Shown here one piece after another: positions 8,938 through 16,373 of a stretch of DNA of 64,000 nucleotides; positions within the stretch are counted from its first letter, which is position 1; each line of letters begins with the position of its first letter. This DNA is from DASZBR01 sp035943935. GTDB lineage: Bacteria > Pseudomonadota > Gammaproteobacteria > DASZBR01. The notes beneath the pieces were generated by a model, which searched no databases, was not told the origin of the DNA, and saw only the letters and a program-made list of their open reading frames with translations. Position numbers and translations under genes: made by a program. The stretch covers positions 1 to 64,000 of the forward strand of contig DASZBR010000021.1 of the NCBI GenBank assembly GCA_035943935.1. The letters are read 5' to 3'.

Positions 8938-9055
8938 ATGGTCGCAACTACTACTCCAAAAGAAACTACTACATTGAGGGGTTCTCGACAAACTACACCT
9001 ACAGCAACTGCACAATAATATACCGCAGGAGCGGGATTTTTCCGTCCCTTTTTTG
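8938..9055 (+). pseudogene. Possible gene remnant: short ETT-type tail plus decayed terminator
   Basis: A 26-codon reading frame (8938-9018) has no ribosome site and encodes a Thr-rich tail with PKETTTL and TPTATA. This recalls the SETTAL tails of the neighbouring proteins. It is followed by an imperfect hairpin with a T-run (about 9028-9055) resembling the terminator at 9526-9555. This may be the last trace of another family member. The evidence is thin, and chance resemblance in low-complexity sequence is possible. The rest of the gap 8901-9212 holds only the terminator at 8908 and the PmrA-like promoter at 9140. Confidence 0.25.
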
Positions 9056-9139
9056 TATCTCTATACATCCTCGAAAATATTTCTTTAAAGCCGTTCTGAC
9101 GGGCTAAAAGCCTATATAAATATCACATATTTTGAAGCT

Positions 9140-9172
9140 CTTAATATTTCCTTAAGGTTAATTTGATACAGT
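9140..9172 (+). promoter_or_regulatory. PmrA-like tandem box and -10 (gene at 9213)
   Basis: CTTAATATT at 9140 and CTTAAGGTT at 9151 form a direct repeat with an 11-base period. The -10 TACAGT lies at 9167-9172, starting exactly 16 bases after the second half-site begins. No -35 consensus is visible. The pattern matches the PmrA site known from Legionella and Coxiella. Confidence 0.8.
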
Positions 9173-9212
9173 GTAATTGCATAAGAAATTACATTATAGA
9201 GGAGTGATGACT

Positions 9213-9512
9213 ATGTTAGATTACGAAGAGAAAAATTTAAAAAGAGCCAATAAAAATATTGGGTATGGAGTAGCTCAGGTGGTCGTTGGTGGAATTGGCG
9301 CCGGTTTAGTGTTTAAGCTCGCGACTGTTTCTACGTGGCAGCCGGGTTTTGTTTATGCGGCAGCCGGACTATTCGCTGCTGATGCAGCTCTTGGGCTTGT
9401 TCAAACAGGAATTGGTATTGCTCAATGTTGTTTTTGGTGTCGTGGTTCAGATCCAGCAGAGTCACGTCGATTAGTCACTCCTAGTAAAAGTACTCCAGTA
9501 ATGGAAGTCTAA
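9213..9512 (+). CDS. Small two-helix membrane protein, PmrA-type promoter
   Basis: A 99-residue protein. ATG 9213 was chosen because AGGAG at 9200-9204 lies eight bases upstream; ATG 9207 is too close. A charged N-terminus (1-14) is followed by two Gly/Ala-rich membrane segments (about 16-38 and 46-71). Next come a cysteine cluster with an adjacent basic residue (CCFWCRG, 72-78) and a short polar tail. The gene has its own PmrA-like promoter and terminator, so it is a stand-alone unit. It shares layout but little sequence with the next two genes. Function unknown; candidate translocated membrane protein. Confidence 0.72.
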   Translation: MLDYEEKNLKRANKNIGYGVAQVVVGGIGAGLVFKLATVSTWQPGFVYAAAGLFAADAALGLVQTGIGIAQCCFWCRGSDPAESRRLVTPSKSTPVMEV

Positions 9513-9525
9513 TTAGGTAATCATA

Positions 9526-9555
9526 GGGGCGCGATTTTTCGCGTCCCTTTCCTTT
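9526..9555 (+). terminator. Terminator after gene at 9213
   Basis: Stem GGGGCGCGA / TCGCGTCCC (nine pairs, one G-T) with a T loop and a T-rich 3' side. It ends one base before the next PmrA-like box, so the two transcription units abut. Confidence 0.9.
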
Positions 9556-9588
9556 CTTAATATTTCCTTAAGGTTCATCTGTTACATT
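9556..9588 (+). promoter_or_regulatory. PmrA-like tandem box and -10 (gene at 9645)
   Basis: The tandem half-sites at 9556 and 9567 are identical to those at 9140 over at least 20 bases, with the 11-base period. The -10 TACATT at 9583-9588 again starts 16 bases after the second half-site begins. Confidence 0.82.
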
Positions 9589-9644
9589 CAATCTACGTAT
9601 TTGTTTTAACTCAACCATTTAAAAACTTAATGAGGAGAACAGCC

Positions 9645-9989
9645 ATGAGTCAAGAACGCAGTTGTAAACAGAAAGCGATATCGTATGGAGTAGGGGGTGG
9701 TCTTGTCGCGGTATGCCTACCTTTATTTGTATTGATGACGCGTGCACTTGTGGAGCAAGCAGCCGATTTAACTTCGGCTCAGATGGGCCTTGGGATTGCT
9801 TTCGATGTGGTACTTGGTATTGGAGCACTGACAGGAGCGACCGCCGTGACTACTGAAGCATTTCAACCTGCGCAAGGATGGCCTAAGTTTTGGCAATCAT
9901 GTTGCAGAAAAAGCACTGATGCAACAGTGTCAGAAACTACTGCGTTACAAGTACAGACACAAGACGCGATCGCAAAAGTAATGTTGTGA
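9645..9989 (+). CDS. Small two-helix membrane protein with SETTAL tail
   Basis: A 114-residue protein. ATG 9645 follows a TGAGGAG ribosome site at 9631-9637. The N-terminal MSQER is shared with the gene at 10101. Two membrane segments cover about 12-32 and 46-68. The tail WPKFWQSCCRK (79-89), then SETTALQVQT (96-105), then a final ML, aligns with the last 35 residues of the protein at 8229-8900. It therefore looks like a mosaic between the two neighbours. Own PmrA-like promoter and own terminator. No known family. The dicysteine next to basic residues beside a membrane helix resembles eukaryotic palmitoylation sites, which is speculative. Confidence 0.72.
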   Translation: MSQERSCKQKAISYGVGGGLVAVCLPLFVLMTRALVEQAADLTSAQMGLGIAFDVVLGIGALTGATAVTTEAFQPAQGWPKFWQSCCRKSTDATVSETTALQVQTQDAIAKVML

Positions 9990-9995
9990 TGAGAG

Positions 9996-10025
9996 AGGTA
10001 GTCGCAAATTGCGACCACCTTTTTT
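9996..10025 (+). terminator. Terminator, second copy of the repeated hairpin
   Basis: AGGTAGTCGCA / TGCGACCACCT stem with one mismatch, followed by a T-run. It is closely related to the hairpins at 8908 and 10459. The next PmrA-like box begins immediately after the T-run. Confidence 0.88.
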
Positions 10026-10058
10026 CTTAATAAAACCTTAAGGTTTGGCTGATATAGT
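10026..10058 (+). promoter_or_regulatory. PmrA-like tandem box and -10 (gene at 10101)
   Basis: Half-sites cTTAA at 10026 and 10037 (period 11). The -10 TATAGT is at 10053-10058, again 16 bases from the second half-site start. The sequence between the half-sites differs from the other boxes, so the conserved parts stand out. Confidence 0.82.
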
Positions 10059-10100
10059 CGCGATGGGTAATCAATATTAACGGTATTCGGAGTGAAGAGC

Positions 10101-10445
10101 ATGAGTCAAGAACGTCCAAGCAGAGGTTGTGATGCAAATGGAAATATTCAAGGCGGGTTAGCAATGACAGTTGTGGGAGGAGTGATGGTGGGTGTGTGGG
10201 CAGGATTGGAGGCACTTACTCCCGAAGCATATGGCCGTACATTTTTTTATGTTAACGGAGGAGTTTGGGCTCTGGCTGCAGTTGGTGGACTCGCTTGTGC
10301 GGGTGTTGGAATTGCGCGAAAGATAGCTGAGTGTGCTCGACACACGAGATTTTTTAGTCCGACTGTATCAGCTGAGGCGGGTGAAAAAGGGGCGTTGATG
10401 CCAGCAGAACACTTAATCTTGCAGAATCCTACGAGTCCAAGATAG
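10101..10445 (+). CDS. Small two-helix membrane protein, PmrA-type promoter
   Basis: A 114-residue protein. ATG 10101 was chosen because GGAGTGA at 10089-10095 serves it; the in-frame GTG at 10092 lies inside that site. The N-terminus MSQER matches the gene at 9645. Two Gly/Val-rich membrane segments cover about 16-36 and 48-72. A short cysteine-containing basic stretch follows (KIAECARH), then a polar tail with PAEHLIL. It has its own PmrA-like promoter, and a long palindrome follows it. With the genes at 9213 and 9645 it forms a tandem set of similar size and layout, pointing to duplication and fast divergence. Function unknown. Confidence 0.7.
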   Translation: MSQERPSRGCDANGNIQGGLAMTVVGGVMVGVWAGLEALTPEAYGRTFFYVNGGVWALAAVGGLACAGVGIARKIAECARHTRFFSPTVSAEAGEKGALMPAEHLILQNPTSPR

Positions 10446-10458
10446 GCATACTTCGATA

Positions 10459-10489
10459 GAGAGGTGGTTGCAAATTGCAACCACCTCTC
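10459..10489. terminator. Palindrome between convergent genes, third hairpin copy
   Basis: A perfect 15-base inverted repeat (GAGAGGTGGTTGCAA and its complement) separated by one base. It lies between the last membrane-protein gene and polA. Unlike the two earlier copies it lacks a T-run on either strand, so termination may be weaker, though the hairpin is very stable. Confidence 0.65.
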
Positions 10490-10493
10490 ATCG

Positions 10494-13166
10494 TCAATGC
10501 GCCTCATCCCAATTATTTCCCACTCCCACATCAACCACGAGTGGTACTGATAAAGAAATCGCATTTTCCATAATATCTTTAACATGCTTAGATAATAAAT
10601 CCACTTTATTTTCGGGAGCTTCAAAGATTAACTCATCGTGAACTTGCATGATCATATAAGCATCGGGCATTTCTTTCTTAAGCCACGCCGATAAATTTAT
10701 CATGGCAATCTTAATTAAATCCGCTGAGCTACCTTGAAGGGGAGCATTAATTGCTGCGCGCTCAGCGCCTTTTTGTCGCATCATGTTTCGAGCGTTAATA
10801 TCTGCTAAATGTAATTTTCGGCCAGAGATGGCTTGAACATATCCATGATGATGAGCAAATTTCTTGGTATTTTCCATGTAATCTTTTACACCCGGATATC
10901 TTGCAAAATAAGTGTCTATGTATTTTTGGGCGACATCTCTTTCGACGTCGATCTGCTTCGCTAATCCAAACGCTGACATGCCATAAATTAAGCCAAAATT
11001 AATGGCCTTTGATCTTCGTCGTTGATCAGATGTTACTTTATCAAGTGGGGTGTCAAATATTTCAGACGCTGTTGCACTATGAATATCTAAGCCTTTCTCA
11101 AAAGCGGTGAGTAAACTTTTATCTTGCGATAAATGGGCCATTAATCTTAATTCAACTTGAGAATAATCAGCTGAAAGAATTTTATAATTTTTCGGGGCAA
11201 TAAAAGCTTGTCTGATTTTTCTGCCTTCTTCTGTGCGAATAGGAATGTTTTGTAAGTTAGGATTAGTTGAAGATAATCTGCCTGTTGACGCAACCGCTTG
11301 TTGATAAGATGTATGGACTCGGTGTGTTTTTGGATTTATTTCCAATGGAAGCTTATCCGTATAAGTTGATTTTAATTTGCTTAAAGTACGATGCTCCATA
11401 ATAATTTTAGGAAGCGGATAACTTAATGCCAATTCTTGCAAAACATTTTCTGCCGTTGATGGCTGACCCGAAGGTGTTTTTTCAACAACAGGTAAACCTA
11501 ATTTATCAAATAAAATTTCTTGTAATTGTTTCGGAGAAGCTAAATTAAATGGCTGACCGACTTCTTTATGTGCTTGAAGTTCTAATTCATGCAGTCGTTT
11601 ACCCAAGAAATCACTTTGTTTATGTAATAAATCAGAATCTATTAAGACACCATGTCGTTCCATTTCGGCGAGAACAAAAGCCAATGGCATTTCTATTTCA
11701 TGAAAAGCTTTTACCGTCTCAGCATGTTGTTCTAATCTTGGCCATAATGTTTCGTGTAATTGGAATGTTATATCCGCATCTTCTGCGGCATAATTGCTGG
11801 CTTCTTCAATGCCCACTTGATCAAAGGTAATTTGTTTCGCGCCTTTGCCGGCAACATCTTCAAAGGTAATAGTCTTCTTGCCTAAATATTTCATGGCCAG
11901 ACTGTCCATGTCATGTCGAGTGGCAGTACTGTCTAATAAATACGATTCCAGCATGGTGTCATATTTCATGCCCTGAAGATGAATATTATAATTTAAGAAA
12001 ATATTCAGATCATATTTGGCGTTATGGGCTATTTTAATTTTATTAGGATTTTCCAGTAAGGATTTTAATTGAGCTAAGACATCTTCGCGATTAAGTTGAT
12101 CGGGTGCGCCAGGATAATTATGACTGACCGGAATATAATATGCTTCGTTGGCTTTTGTACAAAAAGAAAGTCCGACTATTTTGGCGTCGATAATATGTAA
12201 ACTAGTGGTTTCGGTATCTACCGCCCATAAGTCTGATTGATTTAAATCTGCTATTAATTTATCGAGATCCGCTTGGGTGAGTACGCAGTGGTATTTTTTA
12301 GGGGAGTGCGCTTTGCGGTGATACGTCTCATCGCCTGATAATTCTGCAAGCCAGCTTTTAAATCCCAAGTCTGTTAATAATAATTTTAGTTTTTCAGTAT
12401 CTGGGGATTTTAAAGAAAGATCTTGATCTTCTTTGGGGATTTCAACGTTGCATTTTATGGTAACCAGTTTTTTGCATAATTCAAATTCAGGTAGATGTTT
12501 TTCCAGTGCGCCCTGAATTTTGCCGGGAATATCTTTGTGATGTTTAATAATATTGTCGAGCGTTTTATATTGGCTTAACCATTTTGCGGCGGTTTTAGGT
12601 CCGACACCGGGAACCCCTGGAATATTATCACTGGTATCGCCAATGAGAGTTAAATAATCAATGATTTGATCAGGATGCACGCCGAATTTTTCAAATACGC
12701 CTTGTTCATCCATGGCGGAATTATTCATCGTATTAATTAAACTAATGTTTTTATTGACGAGTTGGGCCATGTCTTTATCGCCCGTGGAAATAATCACGGG
12801 ATGATGAGATTGTTTAGCGAGAGTTCCGATGACATCGTCGGCTTCGACACCGTGAATTAATAATAAGGGAATTCCCATGGCTTTAATTAATTCATGTAAC
12901 GGTGCTATTTGAGATCGCAAATCATCGGGCATGGCTTCGCGAGTAGCTTTATATTCTGAATATAATTCGTCTCGAAAAGTCTTTTCTTTGCTGTCGAATA
13001 TCACGACCATTTTTTCAGGTTGATAATCTTGGCGTAATTTCTTGATCATATTGACGACGCCGTACACAGCGCCCGTTTGTTGACCTTGTGCATTCATTAA
13101 CGGGGGCAGGGCGTGAAACGCGCGATATAAATAAGAAGAACCATCGACGAGGATAAGTGGCTTCAT
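10494..13166 (-). CDS. polA: DNA polymerase I
   Basis: Replication and repair polymerase that removes RNA primers and fills gaps. The 890 residues contain an N-terminal 5'-3' exonuclease domain (about 1-280, with VEADD and STGDKD). The 3'-5' proofreading domain has intact acidic residues D317 and E319 (DTETTS) and a YAAEDAD motif. The polymerase domain runs from about 500 and carries SADYSQVELR, the O-helix segment RRRSKAINFGLIYG and VHDELIFE near the C-terminus. Length and order match family A enzymes. It is encoded four bases downstream of rph on the same strand. Confidence 0.97.
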   Translation of the reverse strand: MKPLILVDGSSYLYRAFHALPPLMNAQGQQTGAVYGVVNMIKKLRQDYQPEKMVVIFDSKEKTFRDELYSEYKATREAMPDDLRSQIAPLHELIKAMGIPLLLIHGVEADDVIGTLAKQSHHPVIISTGDKDMAQLVNKNISLINTMNNSAMDEQGVFEKFGVHPDQIIDYLTLIGDTSDNIPGVPGVGPKTAAKWLSQYKTLDNIIKHHKDIPGKIQGALEKHLPEFELCKKLVTIKCNVEIPKEDQDLSLKSPDTEKLKLLLTDLGFKSWLAELSGDETYHRKAHSPKKYHCVLTQADLDKLIADLNQSDLWAVDTETTSLHIIDAKIVGLSFCTKANEAYYIPVSHNYPGAPDQLNREDVLAQLKSLLENPNKIKIAHNAKYDLNIFLNYNIHLQGMKYDTMLESYLLDSTATRHDMDSLAMKYLGKKTITFEDVAGKGAKQITFDQVGIEEASNYAAEDADITFQLHETLWPRLEQHAETVKAFHEIEMPLAFVLAEMERHGVLIDSDLLHKQSDFLGKRLHELELQAHKEVGQPFNLASPKQLQEILFDKLGLPVVEKTPSGQPSTAENVLQELALSYPLPKIIMEHRTLSKLKSTYTDKLPLEINPKTHRVHTSYQQAVASTGRLSSTNPNLQNIPIRTEEGRKIRQAFIAPKNYKILSADYSQVELRLMAHLSQDKSLLTAFEKGLDIHSATASEIFDTPLDKVTSDQRRRSKAINFGLIYGMSAFGLAKQIDVERDVAQKYIDTYFARYPGVKDYMENTKKFAHHHGYVQAISGRKLHLADINARNMMRQKGAERAAINAPLQGSSADLIKIAMINLSAWLKKEMPDAYMIMQVHDELIFEAPENKVDLLSKHVKDIMENAISLSVPLVVDVGVGNNWDEAH

Positions 13167-13169
13167 ATT

Positions 13170-13886
13170 TTACAAGCCCAAAATACTTTTCTGTAAACTA
13201 ATCAATTCACCAATGCCTTTTTCAGCTAATTTCAACATGTTATCCAGATGGTCTTTATGAAACGCCGTTTTTTCAGCCGTTCCCTGCAATTCAATAAATT
13301 CACCTTTTTCATTCATGATGACATTCATATCAGTTTCAGCCGCAGAATCTTCCAGATAATCCAAATCTAATACCGGCGTATCTTTATAAATGCCCACAGA
13401 AATAGCGGCGATAAATTGTTTAAAAGGCTCTTTTTTGATTTTAAGCTTGGTTTTCATGATGTTTAGCGCATCGTATAACGCGACCGTACTACCCGTTATG
13501 GCAGCGGTACGCGTTCCACCATCGGCTTGAATGACGTCACAATCTATCGTAATGGTATTTTCACCCAAAGCACTGAGATCGACGCAGTTTCGTAACGAAC
13601 GACCAATCAAACGCTGGATTTCGTATGTTCTACCGGATTGTTTACCACGAGACGCTTCACGATCGGTACGTTGATGGGTAGCGCGAGGCAGCATGCCATA
13701 TTCTGCGGTAATCCAGCCTTTTCCTGAGCCTTTTAAGAAACGCGGCACGCCTTCGACGATGCTGGCGTTACATAAAACTTTCGTATCGCCAAAGGTCACG
13801 AGAACAGAACCTTCGGCATGTTTGGTATAGTGTCGTTCTAATTTGACTTCACGAAGCTGATCAGGGGTTCGGTGACTCGGGCGCAT
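13170..13886 (-). CDS. rph: Ribonuclease PH
   Basis: Phosphorolytic 3'-5' exoribonuclease that trims tRNA precursors. The 238-residue protein has the typical family start (RPSHRTPDQLRE), the RGKQSGRTYEIQRLIGRSLR segment that contributes to phosphate binding, and the DCDVIQADGGTRTA motif. Length is normal (E. coli 238). It is divergent from gmk with a 70-base gap and is followed closely by polA on the same strand. The protein looks intact, unlike the frameshifted copy in E. coli K-12. Confidence 0.96.
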   Translation of the reverse strand: MRPSHRTPDQLREVKLERHYTKHAEGSVLVTFGDTKVLCNASIVEGVPRFLKGSGKGWITAEYGMLPRATHQRTDREASRGKQSGRTYEIQRLIGRSLRNCVDLSALGENTITIDCDVIQADGGTRTAAITGSTVALYDALNIMKTKLKIKKEPFKQFIAAISVGIYKDTPVLDLDYLEDSAAETDMNVIMNEKGEFIELQGTAEKTAFHKDHLDNMLKLAEKGIGELISLQKSILGL

Positions 13887-13956
13887 GGGTATTTTTCCTC
13901 AGTTTCTGCATTGGACGCGGTGAAAAAGATAGGGCAGTATAGCCATTTTTACAGGG

Positions 13957-14517
13957 GTGAGTAAGGTGTCCAGATTGTTTATTATTGCTGCGCCATCGGG
14001 AGGGGGAAAGACCTCGCTGACTCGCGCGTTGGTAGAAAACATGGATAATCTCCTGATTTCTGTTTCTCATACGACGCGTGCAATGCGACCGGGTGAAAAA
14101 GACGGCGTAAATTACCATTTTATTTCTGATGAAAAATTTCAAGCATTGGTCAAACAAAATATTTTCTTAGAACACGCCCATGTATTTGGTTCCTGGTACG
14201 GCACTTCACGAGACTGGGTGTTATCCCAATTACAACACAATAAAGATGTTATTTTAGAAATAGATTGGCAGGGCGCAAAACAAATTCGAGAATTATTCAA
14301 AGAAGCCATCAGTATTTTTATCTTGCCGCCGTCGATGGAAGTTTTGCATAAACGTTTGGAATTACGCGGACAAGATAGTCCCAGTATTATAGAAAAACGC
14401 ATGCAAGCCGCTAAAGAAGAATGTTCTCATGCGCCTGAATTTGATTATGTGATTACTAACGATGATTTTGATACGGCTGTTAATGATCTGAAAAATATTA
14501 TTTTGAAATACAGATAA
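13957..14517 (+). CDS. gmk: Guanylate kinase
   Basis: Phosphorylates GMP to GDP. The 186 residues hold the P-loop APSGGGKTSL, the SHTTRAMRPGE GMP-binding segment and the DGVNYHF motif that follows. GTG 13957 is used here. GTG 13966 is an alternative and has the better spaced GGGGTGA upstream, which would give 183 residues. It is followed after six bases by prfC. In many gammaproteobacteria gmk is followed by rpoZ-spoT, which is not the case here. Confidence 0.95.
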   Translation: MSKVSRLFIIAAPSGGGKTSLTRALVENMDNLLISVSHTTRAMRPGEKDGVNYHFISDEKFQALVKQNIFLEHAHVFGSWYGTSRDWVLSQLQHNKDVILEIDWQGAKQIRELFKEAISIFILPPSMEVLHKRLELRGQDSPSIIEKRMQAAKEECSHAPEFDYVITNDDFDTAVNDLKNIILKYR

Positions 14518-14523
14518 ACACTT

Positions 14524-16023
14524 ATGACCTATAAAGACCGTCGTACTTTCGCGATTATTTCTCACCCTGATGCAGGTAAGACGACGTTAACCGAAAAGTT
14601 ATTATTATTTGGTGGTGCGATACAATTAGCCGGAACCGTGAAGGGTCGAAAATCGACACGACATGCAACGTCTGACTGGATGGAATTAGAAAAACAACGT
14701 GGAATTTCTGTTACAACCTCTGTTATGCAATTTATTTATAACGACAAAGTGGTTAATTTATTAGACACACCAGGCCATGAAGATTTCTCTGAAGATACCT
14801 ATCGTACGCTTACCGCAGTAGATTCTGCGTTAATGGTGATTGATGCTGCAAAAGGCGTTGAAGAACGGACCCTTAAGTTATTTGAAGTTTGTCGATTAAG
14901 GCAGACTCCCATTATTACTTTTATAAATAAACTAGATAGATATTCAAAATCGCCTATAGAATTATTAGATGAAATAGAGAGAACATTAAATATTAAATGT
15001 GCGCCGATTACCTGGCCCATGGGTATGGGTAAAGAATTCAAGGGCGTATTTTATTTAGATGACCAAGAAAATGCACAAAGTGAAGAACATGGCTTTGTTC
15101 ATGATAAATGGCAGCAAGAAGAATTGGATCTGGTTCGAGCAGCCAGTCATAAGTTTGATCATGATGAATATCTCAAGGGAAATTTAACGCCGGTATTTTT
15201 TGGTTCTGCCATGAATGATAAAGGCGTCAAAGAATTATTGGATAATTTTGTAAAGCTCGCGCCTTCTCCACTTCCCCGTGAGACGACTACAAGAATAGTC
15301 GAGCCGAGCGAAGAAAATTTTACGGGTTTTGTCTTTAAAATTCAGGCAAATATGGATCCGCAACACAGAGACCGAATTGCTTTTTTAAGAATCTGTTCGG
15401 GTAAATATCAAAAAAATATTAAATTACAGCACGTAAGATTGGGGCGAGAAATTCAAATTAATAATGCTCTGACCTTTATGGCGGGTGAACGCGAAAGAGC
15501 AGATGACGCATATCCTGGTGATATTATTGGTCTACATAATCACGGAACCATACAAATTGGCGATACGTTTACGAAGGGCGAAAATTTAAAATTTACGGGG
15601 ATTCCGCATTTTGCGCCTGAATTATTTCGACGTGTTCGTCTCAAAGATCCTTTAAAATCAAAAGCTTTACTAAAGGGTCTGATGCAATTATCCGAAGAAG
15701 GTGCCACGCAATTATTTCGGCCGTTGAATAGCAATGATTTAATTTTAGGTGCAGTGGGTGTGTTGCAATTTGATGTCGTCGCTCACAGACTTCAATTTGA
15801 ATATAACGTCGATTGTGGTTATGACATTATCAATGTTCATGCTGCGCGATGGGTAGATTGTGAAGATAAAAAGATGTTAGCAGATTTTAAAGAAAAGTTA
15901 TCTGAAAATTTAGCTTTAGATATTAATGATGATTTAACGTATTTAGCACCGACGCGGGTGAATTTAAATTTAACAATGGAGCGTTGGCCTAAGATTGTTT
16001 TTCAAACGACGAGAGAACATTAG
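14524..16023 (+). CDS. prfC: Peptide chain release factor 3
   Basis: GTPase that recycles RF1 and RF2 after termination. The 499 residues start with the G domain (SHPDAGKTTLTEK, DTPGHEDF, NKLD), then domain II and the C-terminal domain ending in ERWPKIVFQTTREH, typical of RF3. It is a little shorter than the E. coli protein (about 529) without loss of a motif. It is probably in one transcript with gmk and the lipoprotein gene that begins eight bases after its stop. Confidence 0.96.
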   Translation: MTYKDRRTFAIISHPDAGKTTLTEKLLLFGGAIQLAGTVKGRKSTRHATSDWMELEKQRGISVTTSVMQFIYNDKVVNLLDTPGHEDFSEDTYRTLTAVDSALMVIDAAKGVEERTLKLFEVCRLRQTPIITFINKLDRYSKSPIELLDEIERTLNIKCAPITWPMGMGKEFKGVFYLDDQENAQSEEHGFVHDKWQQEELDLVRAASHKFDHDEYLKGNLTPVFFGSAMNDKGVKELLDNFVKLAPSPLPRETTTRIVEPSEENFTGFVFKIQANMDPQHRDRIAFLRICSGKYQKNIKLQHVRLGREIQINNALTFMAGERERADDAYPGDIIGLHNHGTIQIGDTFTKGENLKFTGIPHFAPELFRRVRLKDPLKSKALLKGLMQLSEEGATQLFRPLNSNDLILGAVGVLQFDVVAHRLQFEYNVDCGYDIINVHAARWVDCEDKKMLADFKEKLSENLALDINDDLTYLAPTRVNLNLTMERWPKIVFQTTREH

Positions 16024-16031
16024 GAGATTGT

Positions 16032-16373
16032 ATGAAATTGAAATTAGGATTAGTACTTTTAGCGGTAGCGAGTTTGACGGGTTGCGCAACCATCTCTGGC
16101 CCGCAATCATCGATTACGCATCAGCCCGAGCAAAAAGAATTAAATGTCGCTTTTAATACGGCAAAAGATGGTACCGTAAAATCATGGGTCGGCGTCAATG
16201 ATGGTACGCGTTACCACTTGACTACCTCAAATACACACGTCAATTATCAGGGTGTGCCGTGTCGTGATTTTACCTTGGTTATTTCAAAAAGCTTCTATCG
16301 TGGCGAAACCTTAACGGGTACCGCCTGTCGCTACGACAACCAATGGACTGATATTAAATCTAATGATGAATAA
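16032..16373 (+). CDS. Small lipoprotein of unknown function
   Basis: A 113-residue protein with a strong ribosome site (TTAGGAGATTGT before ATG) and a lipoprotein signal peptide ending in LTGC, with the lipidated Cys at 19. The mature part is about 95 residues, polar, with two further cysteines (about C77 and C98) that could form a disulfide. No domain is recognised. Aspartate is absent at position +2 after the Cys, so outer-membrane sorting is likely. Its end overlaps the start of rlmKL. Confidence 0.8.
   Translation: MKLKLGLVLLAVASLTGCATISGPQSSITHQPEQKELNVAFNTAKDGTVKSWVGVNDGTRYHLTTSNTHVNYQGVPCRDFTLVISKSFYRGETLTGTACRYDNQWTDIKSNDE

Noticed and set aside
8913..9107. Open frame of 64 codons on the plus strand after the 8229 gene
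   Set aside because: It begins inside the terminator, has no ribosome site and its composition (Tyr, Asn, Arg runs) is not protein-like.
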